Assembly: GCA_027592975.1 (NCBI GenBank)
Contig: JAQCJS010000080.1
Coordinates: forward strand, 1-5,913
From: Chloroflexota bacterium
GTDB taxonomy: Bacteria > Chloroflexota > Dehalococcoidia > UBA2979
Reading direction: 5' to 3'
DNA length: 5,913 bases
Both the position numbers and the translations under genes were made by a program. The notes under the pieces were generated by a model. The model was given only the letters and a program-made list of their open reading frames with translations, made no database searches and was not told the origin of the DNA. Positions 1-4,867 of this stretch are shown here, piece by piece. Position 1 is the stretch's first letter; the number at the start of each line of letters is the position of its first letter.

Positions 1-45
1 ACCGGGGTGCTCCCGGCCAAACAGATCCTCGAGTCCCGCGCCCAT
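1..45 (-). CDS. 5' end of unidentified gene, divergent from lexA (partial)
   Basis: On the minus strand an ATG at 45-43 opens a frame that stays open for all 15 codons to the window edge and reads MGAGLEDLFGREHPG. A strong Shine-Dalgarno sequence (GAGGAGG, core AGGAGG at 55-50) lies 4 nt upstream of the ATG, which is the main reason to call this a real gene start. Only the N-terminus is present, so no family can be assigned. The gene is transcribed divergently from lexA, with about 230 bp between the two start codons. The lexA operator is about 120 bp from this start, so shared SOS control is possible but not shown. The alternative is that this is a chance start with a chance ribosome-binding site in GC-rich DNA. 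Confidence 0.6.
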   Translation of the reverse strand, partial: MGAGLEDLFGREHPG

Positions 46-76
46 CCTGCCTCCTCGCCACACCCGCACGCCGCAC

Positions 77-102
77 GCCGGTGCCGGTGCCGGTGCCGGT
101 GC
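77..102. repeat. Hexamer tandem repeat (GCCGGT)n
   Basis: Four exact head-to-tail copies of GCCGGT (77-82, 83-88, 89-94, 95-100) are followed by a partial GC. The array lies in the divergent spacer, 32 bp upstream of the minus-strand start at 45, so it probably sits in that gene's 5' leader or promoter. Just before it is a shorter repeat, two copies of CGCACGC at about 65-78. Short GC-rich tandem arrays of this kind can arise by slippage. No function is evident. Confidence 0.85.
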
Positions 103-144
103 ACCCATGGTAGCCGGGGCCGCGCGAGCGGGCGCCGGGCGCGC

Positions 145-173
145 TTGACGGACTGTGGATAAGCACGTACTGT
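145..173 (+). promoter_or_regulatory. lexA promoter (-35 TTGACG, -10 TACTGT)
   Basis: TTGACG at 145-150 matches the sigma-70-type -35 consensus at five of six bases. After the optimal 17-bp spacer, TACTGT at 168-173 keeps the three most important -10 bases (first T, second A, last T). Transcription should start at about 180, leaving a leader of about 100 nt before the lexA ATG at 280. The -10 and the predicted start are covered by the LexA operator, so bound LexA would block polymerase. Confidence 0.65.
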
Positions 174-194
174 TCCGAACAGAACATATGTACC
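167..194. promoter_or_regulatory. LexA operator(s), autoregulatory SOS box region
   Basis: AGAACATATGTACC (181-194) is one base change per arm from the Gram-positive-type SOS box, GAAC-N4-GTTC, here GAAC-ATAT-GTAC at 182-193. Immediately upstream and overlapping by two bases is a perfect 13-bp dyad, CTGTTCCGAACAG (170-182), built from the same half-site sequence. GTAC/GTTC/GAAC/GAAC tetramers begin at 167, 172, 177 and 182, so half-sites recur every 5 bp. The block covers the -10 hexamer and the expected start of lexA transcription. Negative autoregulation of lexA through such a box is well established in bacteria; the exact occupied site here is inferred. Confidence 0.7.
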
Positions 195-279
195 CGGAGT
201 GTGCGGCGCGTGGGGGCGCGCACCGCCGGGTACGCGGGACGCCGGCGCCGGTGGGCGTGCGGTGCCGAAGGAGACGCGC

Positions 280-912
280 ATGCCCGAGGGACTGTCGGAG
301 AAGCAGCAACTGATCCTCGAGTTCCTCGAGTCGTTCATTGCGGAGCACGACTACCCACCCTCCATCCGCGATATCCAGAACGGGTGCAGCATCTCCTCCA
401 CCTCCGTGGTGGACTACAACCTGAAGCGGCTGGAGGAGAAGGGCCTGATCCGCCGCGACCGGGAGGTCTCACGCGCGATCGAGCTGCTGAACGGGCAGGG
501 GGAGCGCCGCCGTCGCACGGTCGCCGTGCCGCTGCTGGGCCGCATTGCCGCGGGCATCCCGATCCCCACGCACCCCGACCAGGTGGCCCCGGAGGACGTG
601 ATCGAGCTGACCGAGGAGCAGGCCGGCGGGCGGCCTAACCTCTTCGCGCTGCGGGTGCAGGGCACGTCCATGATCGATGCGCTGATCAATGACGGCGACA
701 TCGTGGTGCTGGAGCCGCGGCGAACCGCCGACCCGGGCGAGATGGTCGCCGCGTGGATCGAGGATCGCGGAGAGACCACGCTGAAGCGCTACTACCCGGA
801 AGGCGCGAAGGTGCGCCTGCAGCCGATGAACTCCACCATGGAGCCGATCTACGAGGACGCGGACAACGTCCAGATCCAGGGGCGCGTAGTGGCGACGATT
901 CGCGCGTTCTAG
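280..912 (+). CDS. lexA: LexA, SOS-response transcriptional repressor
   Basis: LexA represses SOS genes until RecA filaments on single-stranded DNA trigger its self-cleavage. The 210-residue protein has the usual length and order: an N-terminal winged helix-turn-helix at about 1-70 (YPPSIRDIQ, ISSTSVVDYNLKRLEEKGLIRRD), a short linker, then a C-terminal S24-type autoprotease domain. The cleavage site is Ala91-Gly92 in RIAAGIPI, the nucleophile is Ser130 in VQGTSMID, and the general base is Lys169 in ETTLKRYY, so it looks fully functional. The ATG at 280 is chosen because AAGGAG lies 6 nt upstream (268-273) and the protein then begins MPEGLSEKQQ, like family members. The frame is open upstream to a GTG at 199, but that extension (low-complexity Gly/Arg/Ala) has no family character. 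The gene is preceded by its own promoter and LexA box, which supports autoregulation. An ABC ATPase gene follows after 59 bp. Confidence 0.97.
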   Translation: MPEGLSEKQQLILEFLESFIAEHDYPPSIRDIQNGCSISSTSVVDYNLKRLEEKGLIRRDREVSRAIELLNGQGERRRRTVAVPLLGRIAAGIPIPTHPDQVAPEDVIELTEEQAGGRPNLFALRVQGTSMIDALINDGDIVVLEPRRTADPGEMVAAWIEDRGETTLKRYYPEGAKVRLQPMNSTMEPIYEDADNVQIQGRVVATIRAF

Positions 913-959
913 GCGGCGATCTCGCGCGTCCCCGGCCCCGAGGCGTCCCTGGGGAGGTG

Positions 960-965
960 TAGGCT
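960..965 (+). promoter_or_regulatory. Possible -10 element (TAGGCT) for a leaderless ABC ATPase transcript
   Basis: TAGGCT fits the TANNNT form of an extended set of bacterial -10 hexamers and sits exactly 6 nt before the GTG at 972. That spacing would place the transcription start on the start codon itself. No convincing -35 lies upstream. The only purine-rich stretch (GGGGAGG, 951-957) is about 14 nt from the GTG, too far for ideal ribosome binding, which also favours a leaderless start. Read-through from lexA remains possible. Confidence 0.4.
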
Positions 966-971
966 GGTAGC

Positions 972-1985
972 GTGACCGCGCAGCCCACCACCCCCGACTC
1001 CCCGCCGCTGCTCGCGATCCGGCACCTCCACGCGTCCTACCGGACGGGGGAGGGCGTTCTGCCGGCGGTGCGCGACGTCTCCTTCGGCCTGCACGCGGGC
1101 GAGGTGCTGGCGCTGGTCGGCGAGTCCGCCTCCGGCAAGACCACCGTGGCCCAGGCGATCCTCGGGCTGCTGCCGCCGCAGGCGACGGTCGATGGGGACG
1201 TGCGCTACCGGGGCACCTCGCTCCAGTCGATGGGCGAGCGAGATCTCCGGCGCGTGCGGGGTGAAGAGATCGCGATCATCTTCCAGAACGCGCTTGCCTC
1301 GCTCACGCCCACGCTGTCCATCGGCGATCAACTGGCGGAGGTGTACCGCGCGCACCGCAGCATGGACGAGGCGAGCGCGCGCACGGCGGCGCTGGAAGCG
1401 CTGCGGACCGTGCTCCCCGGCCCAGAGCGCATTGCGGACGCGTTTCCGTTCCAGCTCTCCGGCGGCATGGCGCAGCGCGTGATGATCGCCATGGCGACCG
1501 CGCTGAATCCCTCTGTGATCATTGCGGACGAGCCCACCTCCTCGCTGGACCCCGCGGTGCGCGTGGAGACGCTCGACCGCCTGGAAGGGCTGCGCAACGA
1601 GGGCGCCGGGGTGCTGCTGATCACGCACGACTTCGGCGTGGTCGCGCGCCTGGCGGATCGCGTGGCGGTGATGTACGCGGGGGCGCTGGTGGAGACGGGC
1701 GACGTCCGCACCATCTTCCGCCGGCCGCGTCACCCGTACACGTTCGGCCTGCTGCAGAGCCTGCCCTCGATCGCGCGTCGCGGCCCGCTCGTCTCGATGC
1801 GCGGGCAGCCGCCCGACCCGGCGACGCTGGGGCCGGAGTGCCCCTTCCTGCCGCGCTGCTCCAAGGCGATCTCCCGGTGCCGTGTGGATGCGGCGCCCGC
1901 GCAGACCCCGGCGGACACGGGCCTCCCGGACCACCTGGTCGCCTGCTACAACCCGATGAGTGTCGACCGCACCGAGGTGACGTAG
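972..1985 (+). CDS. ABC transporter ATP-binding protein, OppD/DppD (peptide/nickel) family
   Basis: This cytoplasmic ATPase of 337 residues would power an inner-membrane importer of the oligopeptide/dipeptide/nickel class. All nucleotide-binding motifs are intact: Walker A GESASGKTT (50-58), Q-loop Q105 in FQNALASLTP, signature LSGGMAQR (162-169), Walker B VIIADEPT (182-189), D-loop SSLD (190-193) and H-loop His219 in ITHD. The C-terminal extension typical of OppD/DppD (RRPRHPYTFGLLQSLP, then PECPFLPRC) is present, with cysteines at 290, 296, 303 and 325. In some DppD-type proteins such cysteines hold an iron-sulfur cluster. The start is a GTG; homology proper begins at about residue 13 (LLAIRHLHASY). 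No permease, solute-binding protein or OppF-type partner is visible, so the substrate is unknown. The partner genes may lie elsewhere. The gene ends facing holA. Confidence 0.92.
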   Translation: MTAQPTTPDSPPLLAIRHLHASYRTGEGVLPAVRDVSFGLHAGEVLALVGESASGKTTVAQAILGLLPPQATVDGDVRYRGTSLQSMGERDLRRVRGEEIAIIFQNALASLTPTLSIGDQLAEVYRAHRSMDEASARTAALEALRTVLPGPERIADAFPFQLSGGMAQRVMIAMATALNPSVIIADEPTSSLDPAVRVETLDRLEGLRNEGAGVLLITHDFGVVARLADRVAVMYAGALVETGDVRTIFRRPRHPYTFGLLQSLPSIARRGPLVSMRGQPPDPATLGPECPFLPRCSKAISRCRVDAAPAQTPADTGLPDHLVACYNPMSVDRTEVT

Positions 1986-2040
1986 GCGGCTGCCCTCGAC
2001 CCGGTGCCGGCCGCCCGCCTCCCGGCGTCGCGCGCGCGAT

Positions 2041-2054
2041 GCCCCCGGGGGGGC
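2041..2054. terminator. Weak GC hairpin in the convergent gap
   Basis: The 74-bp gap between the ATPase stop (1985) and the holA stop (2060) contains GCCCC-CGGG-GGGGC, a 5-bp perfect stem with a 4-nt loop. It is placed where both convergent transcripts must end. It has no U-tract on either strand and lies in very GC-rich DNA where such stems occur by chance, so this is only a candidate for termination or 3'-end stabilisation. Confidence 0.25.
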
Positions 2055-2059
2055 GGGCG

Positions 2060-3097
2060 CTAGCGTCGCGCCCGCGCGCCGCGAGGGGCCAGATCAGCGA
2101 GGCGCACCACCAGCAGCTCCAGCGCCAGGTCCGCGTCCAGGCGGCCGGTCTTCACCGAATGGTCGCTCCGCTCCGCAGCGCGCAGCGACGCCTCCGAGGC
2201 CCCGCGCCCCGCGGCGCGCGCCTGCCGCGTGAGCTTCTCCAGCGGGTAGCCGCGGGCACCCGTGGCTGTGGAGATCGTCTCCGGCGGTGCGTGCCCCTCG
2301 ATCAACTCGGCGGCGCGCACCATCATTCGCAGCTGCCGAGCGATCATCGACAGCAGGTGCAGCGGCGTCTCGGAGCCGTCCTCGCTCATGCGGCGGACCA
2401 GGCGCAGCGCGTCCGCTGCGCGCCCTTCGACGACCGCATCCACGACATCGAAGATCTTCTCCTCGCGCGCCTGCGGGGTGAGCAGGCGCACGTCGTCCGC
2501 GGTGATCGGGCGCGCGCCCGCGTACATCGCGAGCTTCTCCAGCTCGGTCGCCAGCGTGCGGAGGTTCGCGCCGACGAGATCGCAGAGCGCCTCGATCGCG
2601 CGCGGATCGATCGAGATGCCGCGTTGCACGGCGCGATCCTGCAGCCAGCGCGCCACCTCACTCGGCCCGCCGCGCGCCCATGTCTTCAGTTCGTTCAGCT
2701 CGGTGACGGTGACGTTCGGGAACGCGCGCAGCGCGGCGAGCAGCGGCGATCCGCCTGCGCCACGCCCGCGGTCGTCGCGCTTCTTCGGCGGCTCGAGCAG
2801 CACCAGGTGGTTGGAGTCCGGCATCAGCGGCACGAAGTCCACCAGCTGTTGCCACGCCTCCACCACGCCGCGCCGGCTGCCCAGCGTGGTCAGCAGCCCC
2901 TCCACCACCACCAGGCGGGAGGGGGAGAGGAACGGGATGGCGGCGGCGTTCTGGATCAGCGTCTGCGGCGTCAGGCCGCGCGCGGCGAGGACGCTGGTGT
3001 TCGTGGCCAGCGACCCGTCCGTGTCGATCGCCGCCTTCAGCGCGCGCAGCGCCTCGAATGCGCGGAACTCGTCGTCGCCGAAGATGACGTGGAGCAC
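2060..3097 (-). CDS. holA: DNA polymerase III subunit delta (clamp loader)
   Basis: HolA is the delta subunit of the clamp loader, which opens the beta sliding clamp and, with DnaX and delta-prime, places it on primed DNA. The 345-residue product shows the family pattern: N-terminal VIFGDDEFRAFEALRALK (4-21), AIPFLSPSRLVVVEGLL (53-69), a central NHLVLLEPP strand (96-104), RWLQDRAVQRGISI (150-163), and the helical region LCDLVGANLRTLATELEKLAMYAG (171-194) then EEKIFDVVDAVVEGRAADALRLV (212-234) and LLSMIARQLRMMVRA (248-262). The GTG at 3097-3095 is chosen because the family sequence starts right there and GGGGAA lies a few bases upstream. The open frame continues far upstream (to 3559), but only as a shadow of the preceding gene. 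It is probably co-transcribed with the small membrane-protein gene 53 bp upstream; a strong palindrome lies between them. Confidence 0.93.
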   Translation of the reverse strand: MLHVIFGDDEFRAFEALRALKAAIDTDGSLATNTSVLAARGLTPQTLIQNAAAIPFLSPSRLVVVEGLLTTLGSRRGVVEAWQQLVDFVPLMPDSNHLVLLEPPKKRDDRGRGAGGSPLLAALRAFPNVTVTELNELKTWARGGPSEVARWLQDRAVQRGISIDPRAIEALCDLVGANLRTLATELEKLAMYAGARPITADDVRLLTPQAREEKIFDVVDAVVEGRAADALRLVRRMSEDGSETPLHLLSMIARQLRMMVRAAELIEGHAPPETISTATGARGYPLEKLTRQARAAGRGASEASLRAAERSDHSVKTGRLDADLALELLVVRLADLAPRGARARR

Positions 3098-3121
3098 GTG
3101 CGTTCCCCGGTCCGTCCGCCT

Positions 3122-3142
3122 GCCCTCGATCGGATCGAGGGC
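3122..3142. repeat. Near-perfect 21-bp palindrome upstream of holA
   Basis: The arms GCCCTCGATC (3122-3131) and GATCGAGGGC (3133-3142) are perfect reverse complements around a single central base. The palindrome lies in the 53-bp gap between the membrane-protein gene and holA, 25 nt before the holA GTG. As RNA it would fold as a 9-bp stem with a triloop, or 8 bp with a 5-nt loop. There is no U-tract after it in the minus-strand direction, so a simple intrinsic terminator is unlikely. It could be a dimeric regulator site, an mRNA processing or stability hairpin, or a leader structure that affects holA translation. Confidence 0.85.
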
Positions 3143-3150
3143 GCGTCCGG

Positions 3151-3477
3151 CTATTCGAGCTCGAGTTGCCAGCCCAGCCAGGTCGCCACGGTGGTCAGCG
3201 CGAAGATGCCCGCGCCCGGCCACACCACGGCCTGCATGAAGTCGGCCCCGGCGGTGGCGGCCGTGAAGCCGGCCCAGCCGAGCGCGAGGGCGATCCCGGG
3301 GAGGGGGAGCCATCGCGGGAAGCGCGGATCCGCGTCGTCGACCAGCGCGTCCTTCAGGAGCGCGGTGGAGGTGACGGAGCGGTCCGGGTCCAGCTTGCGG
3401 ACGTGCTCCGGGGGCGCCCATTCCTCGGGCTCCTCCTCGGGGGCGTCGTCCTGCCGTGCGTCGCGTTCGTTGCTCAT
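3151..3477 (-). CDS. Small two-helix membrane protein, function unknown
   Basis: This 108-residue protein matches no family I recognise. The first 55 residues are hydrophilic and strongly acidic (DDAPEEEPEEW at 10-20) and end in PRFPRW. Two likely membrane helices follow, at about 56-76 (WLPLPGIALALGWAGFTAA) and 80-102 (FMQAVVWPGAGIFALTTVATWLGW), with a very short tail. This predicts a membrane-anchored hairpin with a cytoplasmic or external acidic domain. The ATG at 3477 is preferred because GAGG lies 7 nt upstream (3488-3485); two further in-frame ATGs at 3498 and 3492 have no ribosome-binding site and overlap a likely -10. The frame, hydrophobicity pattern and operon position between the MFS gene and holA support a real gene. 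Confidence 0.78.
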   Translation of the reverse strand: MSNERDARQDDAPEEEPEEWAPPEHVRKLDPDRSVTSTALLKDALVDDADPRFPRWLPLPGIALALGWAGFTAATAGADFMQAVVWPGAGIFALTTVATWLGWQLELE

Positions 3478-3496
3478 CCACCCGCCTCGCATGCCC

Positions 3497-3502
3497 ATCG
3501 TA
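3497..3502 (-). promoter_or_regulatory. Possible -10 element (TACGAT) for the membrane protein-holA unit
   Basis: On the minus strand TACGAT (3502-3497) matches TATAAT at four positions, including the key first two and last bases. It would start transcription at about 3490, giving a short leader that still contains the GAGG ribosome-binding site of the ATG at 3477. No clear -35 accompanies it. If real, it lets the membrane protein and holA be transcribed independently of the MFS gene. Confidence 0.35.
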
Positions 3503-3543
3503 CGTGCCGCGCGCGCGGCGCGTCGAGGTGCGGCAGCCGGTGG

Positions 3544-3565
3544 CGTCGCACGGCGTCATGCGACG
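3544..3565 (-). terminator. Hairpin directly after the MFS gene
   Basis: CGTCGCA (3544-3550) and TGCGACG (3559-3565) are perfect 7-bp inverted repeats around an 8-nt loop. On the minus strand the stem begins at the base right after the MFS stop codon (3568-3566). Position and symmetry suit a 3'-end hairpin, but no run of U follows, so it may be a factor-dependent stop, a stability element, or chance. Confidence 0.4.
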
Positions 3566-4786
3566 TCACGCGGCCAGCGGTGCCGGCTCTGCTTCGTGGT
3601 CACCGGCGCGCCACCAGGCGAGGTAGGCGAGCGCCGTCACGGCGGTCAGCGTCACGGCCACCCCGATCAGCGCGGGGCTGAGGCCCAGGCGGTCGACTCC
3701 GAGTCCCGTGAGCGGCGACGCGATCACCACCGCGACGCTCGCGGCGAGGTTGGCGATCGAGATCACCGTGGCGCGCTGCTGGTCGGGGGCGCGCCGCGCG
3801 ACGAACTCCGCGAAGTGGGGCCAGAGGATGTTCCAGCCGATGCCCGGCAGGATGAACAACGGGAACAGCCAGATCACCTCGGACGCCCCGGCGATCAGCG
3901 CGAGGGCGCTCCCGGCGGGCGCCGCCCAGAGCAGGTGGCGCAGCGGGACGAGGCGCCCCACGCCGTCCGCGACCCACGATCCGAGTGCCGCGACGATCAT
4001 CTGCACCGCGACGAAGATGCCGACCGCCCACACCGGCATCCCGTAGCCGACGACGATCGGCTGGATCGCCTGCGCCATCGTCATGATCGCGATCGTCGTG
4101 ACCGCCATCAGCAGCGTGGACGACCACAGCGCCGGCGATCGCAGCACCAGCACGATCGCGGCGCGCCCGGTCTCCAGGAAGGGCGTGCGCTCGCCCTCGC
4201 GCGGGGGCTCCTTCATGCGCCACGCGAGCACGATGCTCGGGATCGTGAGCACGCCGCTGAGCACGATCGGCCACGCGAGCGGCACCCAGCGCCTCATCAG
4301 CGCGCCGCCCAGCGTGAAGAGCCCGATCGCGCCGGCCGTCAGTGCGTTCAGCCGGCCGTTCCAGCGCCTGAACTCCCCATCGCGCTTCGCCGCCTTCAGC
4401 GAATCGAACAGCATCGCGCTGTCCGCGCCGGAGAAGAGCGCGTCGCTCAGCGCGAACATCGCGTAGGAGACGAGCAGGACGAAGATGCCGGGCGCCAGCC
4501 CGAACGCGAGGAACGCGAGGACGCCGATCACGCTCCCGGCGATCATCGTGGCGCGCCGCCCGTAGTGGTCGGCGAACATCCCCGTGGGGATCTCGCTCAC
4601 GATCATGAAGCCGCTGTAGACCGCCTGGAACAGGAAGACCTCGCCCAGGGTCAGGCCGCGGTCATCCATGAGGTAGATGACCCAGATGCCCTCGCCCCGC
4701 CAGACCCAGCGCAGCACCCACCACCACGGGAGGATGCGCAGCGTCTGCTCCACGCCGGGGTCACCAGGCTGCTCGGGCGTTTGCAT
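3566..4786 (-). CDS. MFS transporter, probable drug/metabolite efflux type
   Basis: This 406-residue integral membrane protein has the length and hydrophobicity of a 12-helix major facilitator. The loop 2-3 signature (motif A) is present as GMFADHYGRRATM at about 69-81, preceded by SEIPTG. It is followed by the SGADSAMLFDSLK segment at about 119-131, which I associate with drug-efflux-like MFS proteins. A hydrophilic central loop (KEPPREGERTPFLETGR, about 192-208) separates the two six-helix halves. Transport is likely proton-coupled, but the substrate cannot be read from sequence. The ATG at 4786 has no Shine-Dalgarno sequence; instead TACCCT lies 7 nt upstream, suggesting a leaderless mRNA. 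Upstream is cofE (81-bp gap with tandem repeats), so a link to F420 metabolism is possible but only positional. A hairpin follows the stop codon. Confidence 0.9.
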   Translation of the reverse strand: MQTPEQPGDPGVEQTLRILPWWWVLRWVWRGEGIWVIYLMDDRGLTLGEVFLFQAVYSGFMIVSEIPTGMFADHYGRRATMIAGSVIGVLAFLAFGLAPGIFVLLVSYAMFALSDALFSGADSAMLFDSLKAAKRDGEFRRWNGRLNALTAGAIGLFTLGGALMRRWVPLAWPIVLSGVLTIPSIVLAWRMKEPPREGERTPFLETGRAAIVLVLRSPALWSSTLLMAVTTIAIMTMAQAIQPIVVGYGMPVWAVGIFVAVQMIVAALGSWVADGVGRLVPLRHLLWAAPAGSALALIAGASEVIWLFPLFILPGIGWNILWPHFAEFVARRAPDQQRATVISIANLAASVAVVIASPLTGLGVDRLGLSPALIGVAVTLTAVTALAYLAWWRAGDHEAEPAPLAA

Positions 4787-4793
4787 GACGGGG

Positions 4794-4799
4794 AGGGTA
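4794..4799 (-). promoter_or_regulatory. Possible -10 element (TACCCT) for a leaderless MFS transcript
   Basis: On the minus strand TACCCT (4799-4794) fits TANNNT and is 7 nt before the ATG at 4786. Transcription would begin at or within a base of the start codon. The interval (CCCCGTC) has no ribosome-binding site, consistent with leaderless translation. No standard -35 is seen; the place where one or an activator would bind is occupied by the 10-bp tandem repeats. Confidence 0.4.
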
Positions 4800-4810
4800 C
4801 CCCGCCCGTG

Positions 4811-4850
4811 TTTCGTCGCGGTTCGTCGCGTTTCGTCGCGTTTCGTCGCG
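4811..4850. repeat. Four-copy 10-bp tandem repeat (TTTCGTCGCG)
   Basis: Copies at 4811-4820, 4831-4840 and 4841-4850 are identical; the copy at 4821-4830 differs only at its first base (G for T). The array ends directly against a 10-bp palindrome, CGCGATCGCG (4851-4860). It fills most of the 81-bp gap between the cofE stop and the MFS ATG, and lies 12-51 bp upstream of the possible MFS -10. A 10-bp period is about one turn of DNA, so each copy presents the same face of the helix. Confidence 0.92.
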
Positions 4851-4867
4851 CGCGATCGCGCTGCCTG

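Noticed and set aside
170..182. Gammaproteobacterial SOS box (CTGT-N8-ACAG)
   Set aside because: CTGT and ACAG are present but separated by only 5 bases, so the spacing is wrong. The GAAC-N4-GTAC element fits a Gram-positive-type box better.
199..279. Extended LexA N-terminus from the GTG at 199
   Set aside because: The extra 27 residues are not family-like. The ATG at 280 has a well-spaced AAGGAG and gives the usual LexA N-terminus.
909..1934. A 341-codon minus-strand frame opposite the ABC ATPase
   Set aside because: The translation is Arg/Gly/His-rich without any recognisable motif, and the opposite strand encodes an intact ATPase.
3507..3522. Alternating CG run (GCCGCGCGCGCGGC) as a terminator or Z-DNA element
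   Set aside because: The stem has no real loop and no U-tract, and such CG runs are common in this sequence.
3098..3559. Long N-terminal extension of HolA
   Set aside because: The extra 154 codons overlap the membrane-protein gene in another frame and read as Arg/Gly-rich shadow sequence. HolA homology begins exactly at the GTG at 3097.
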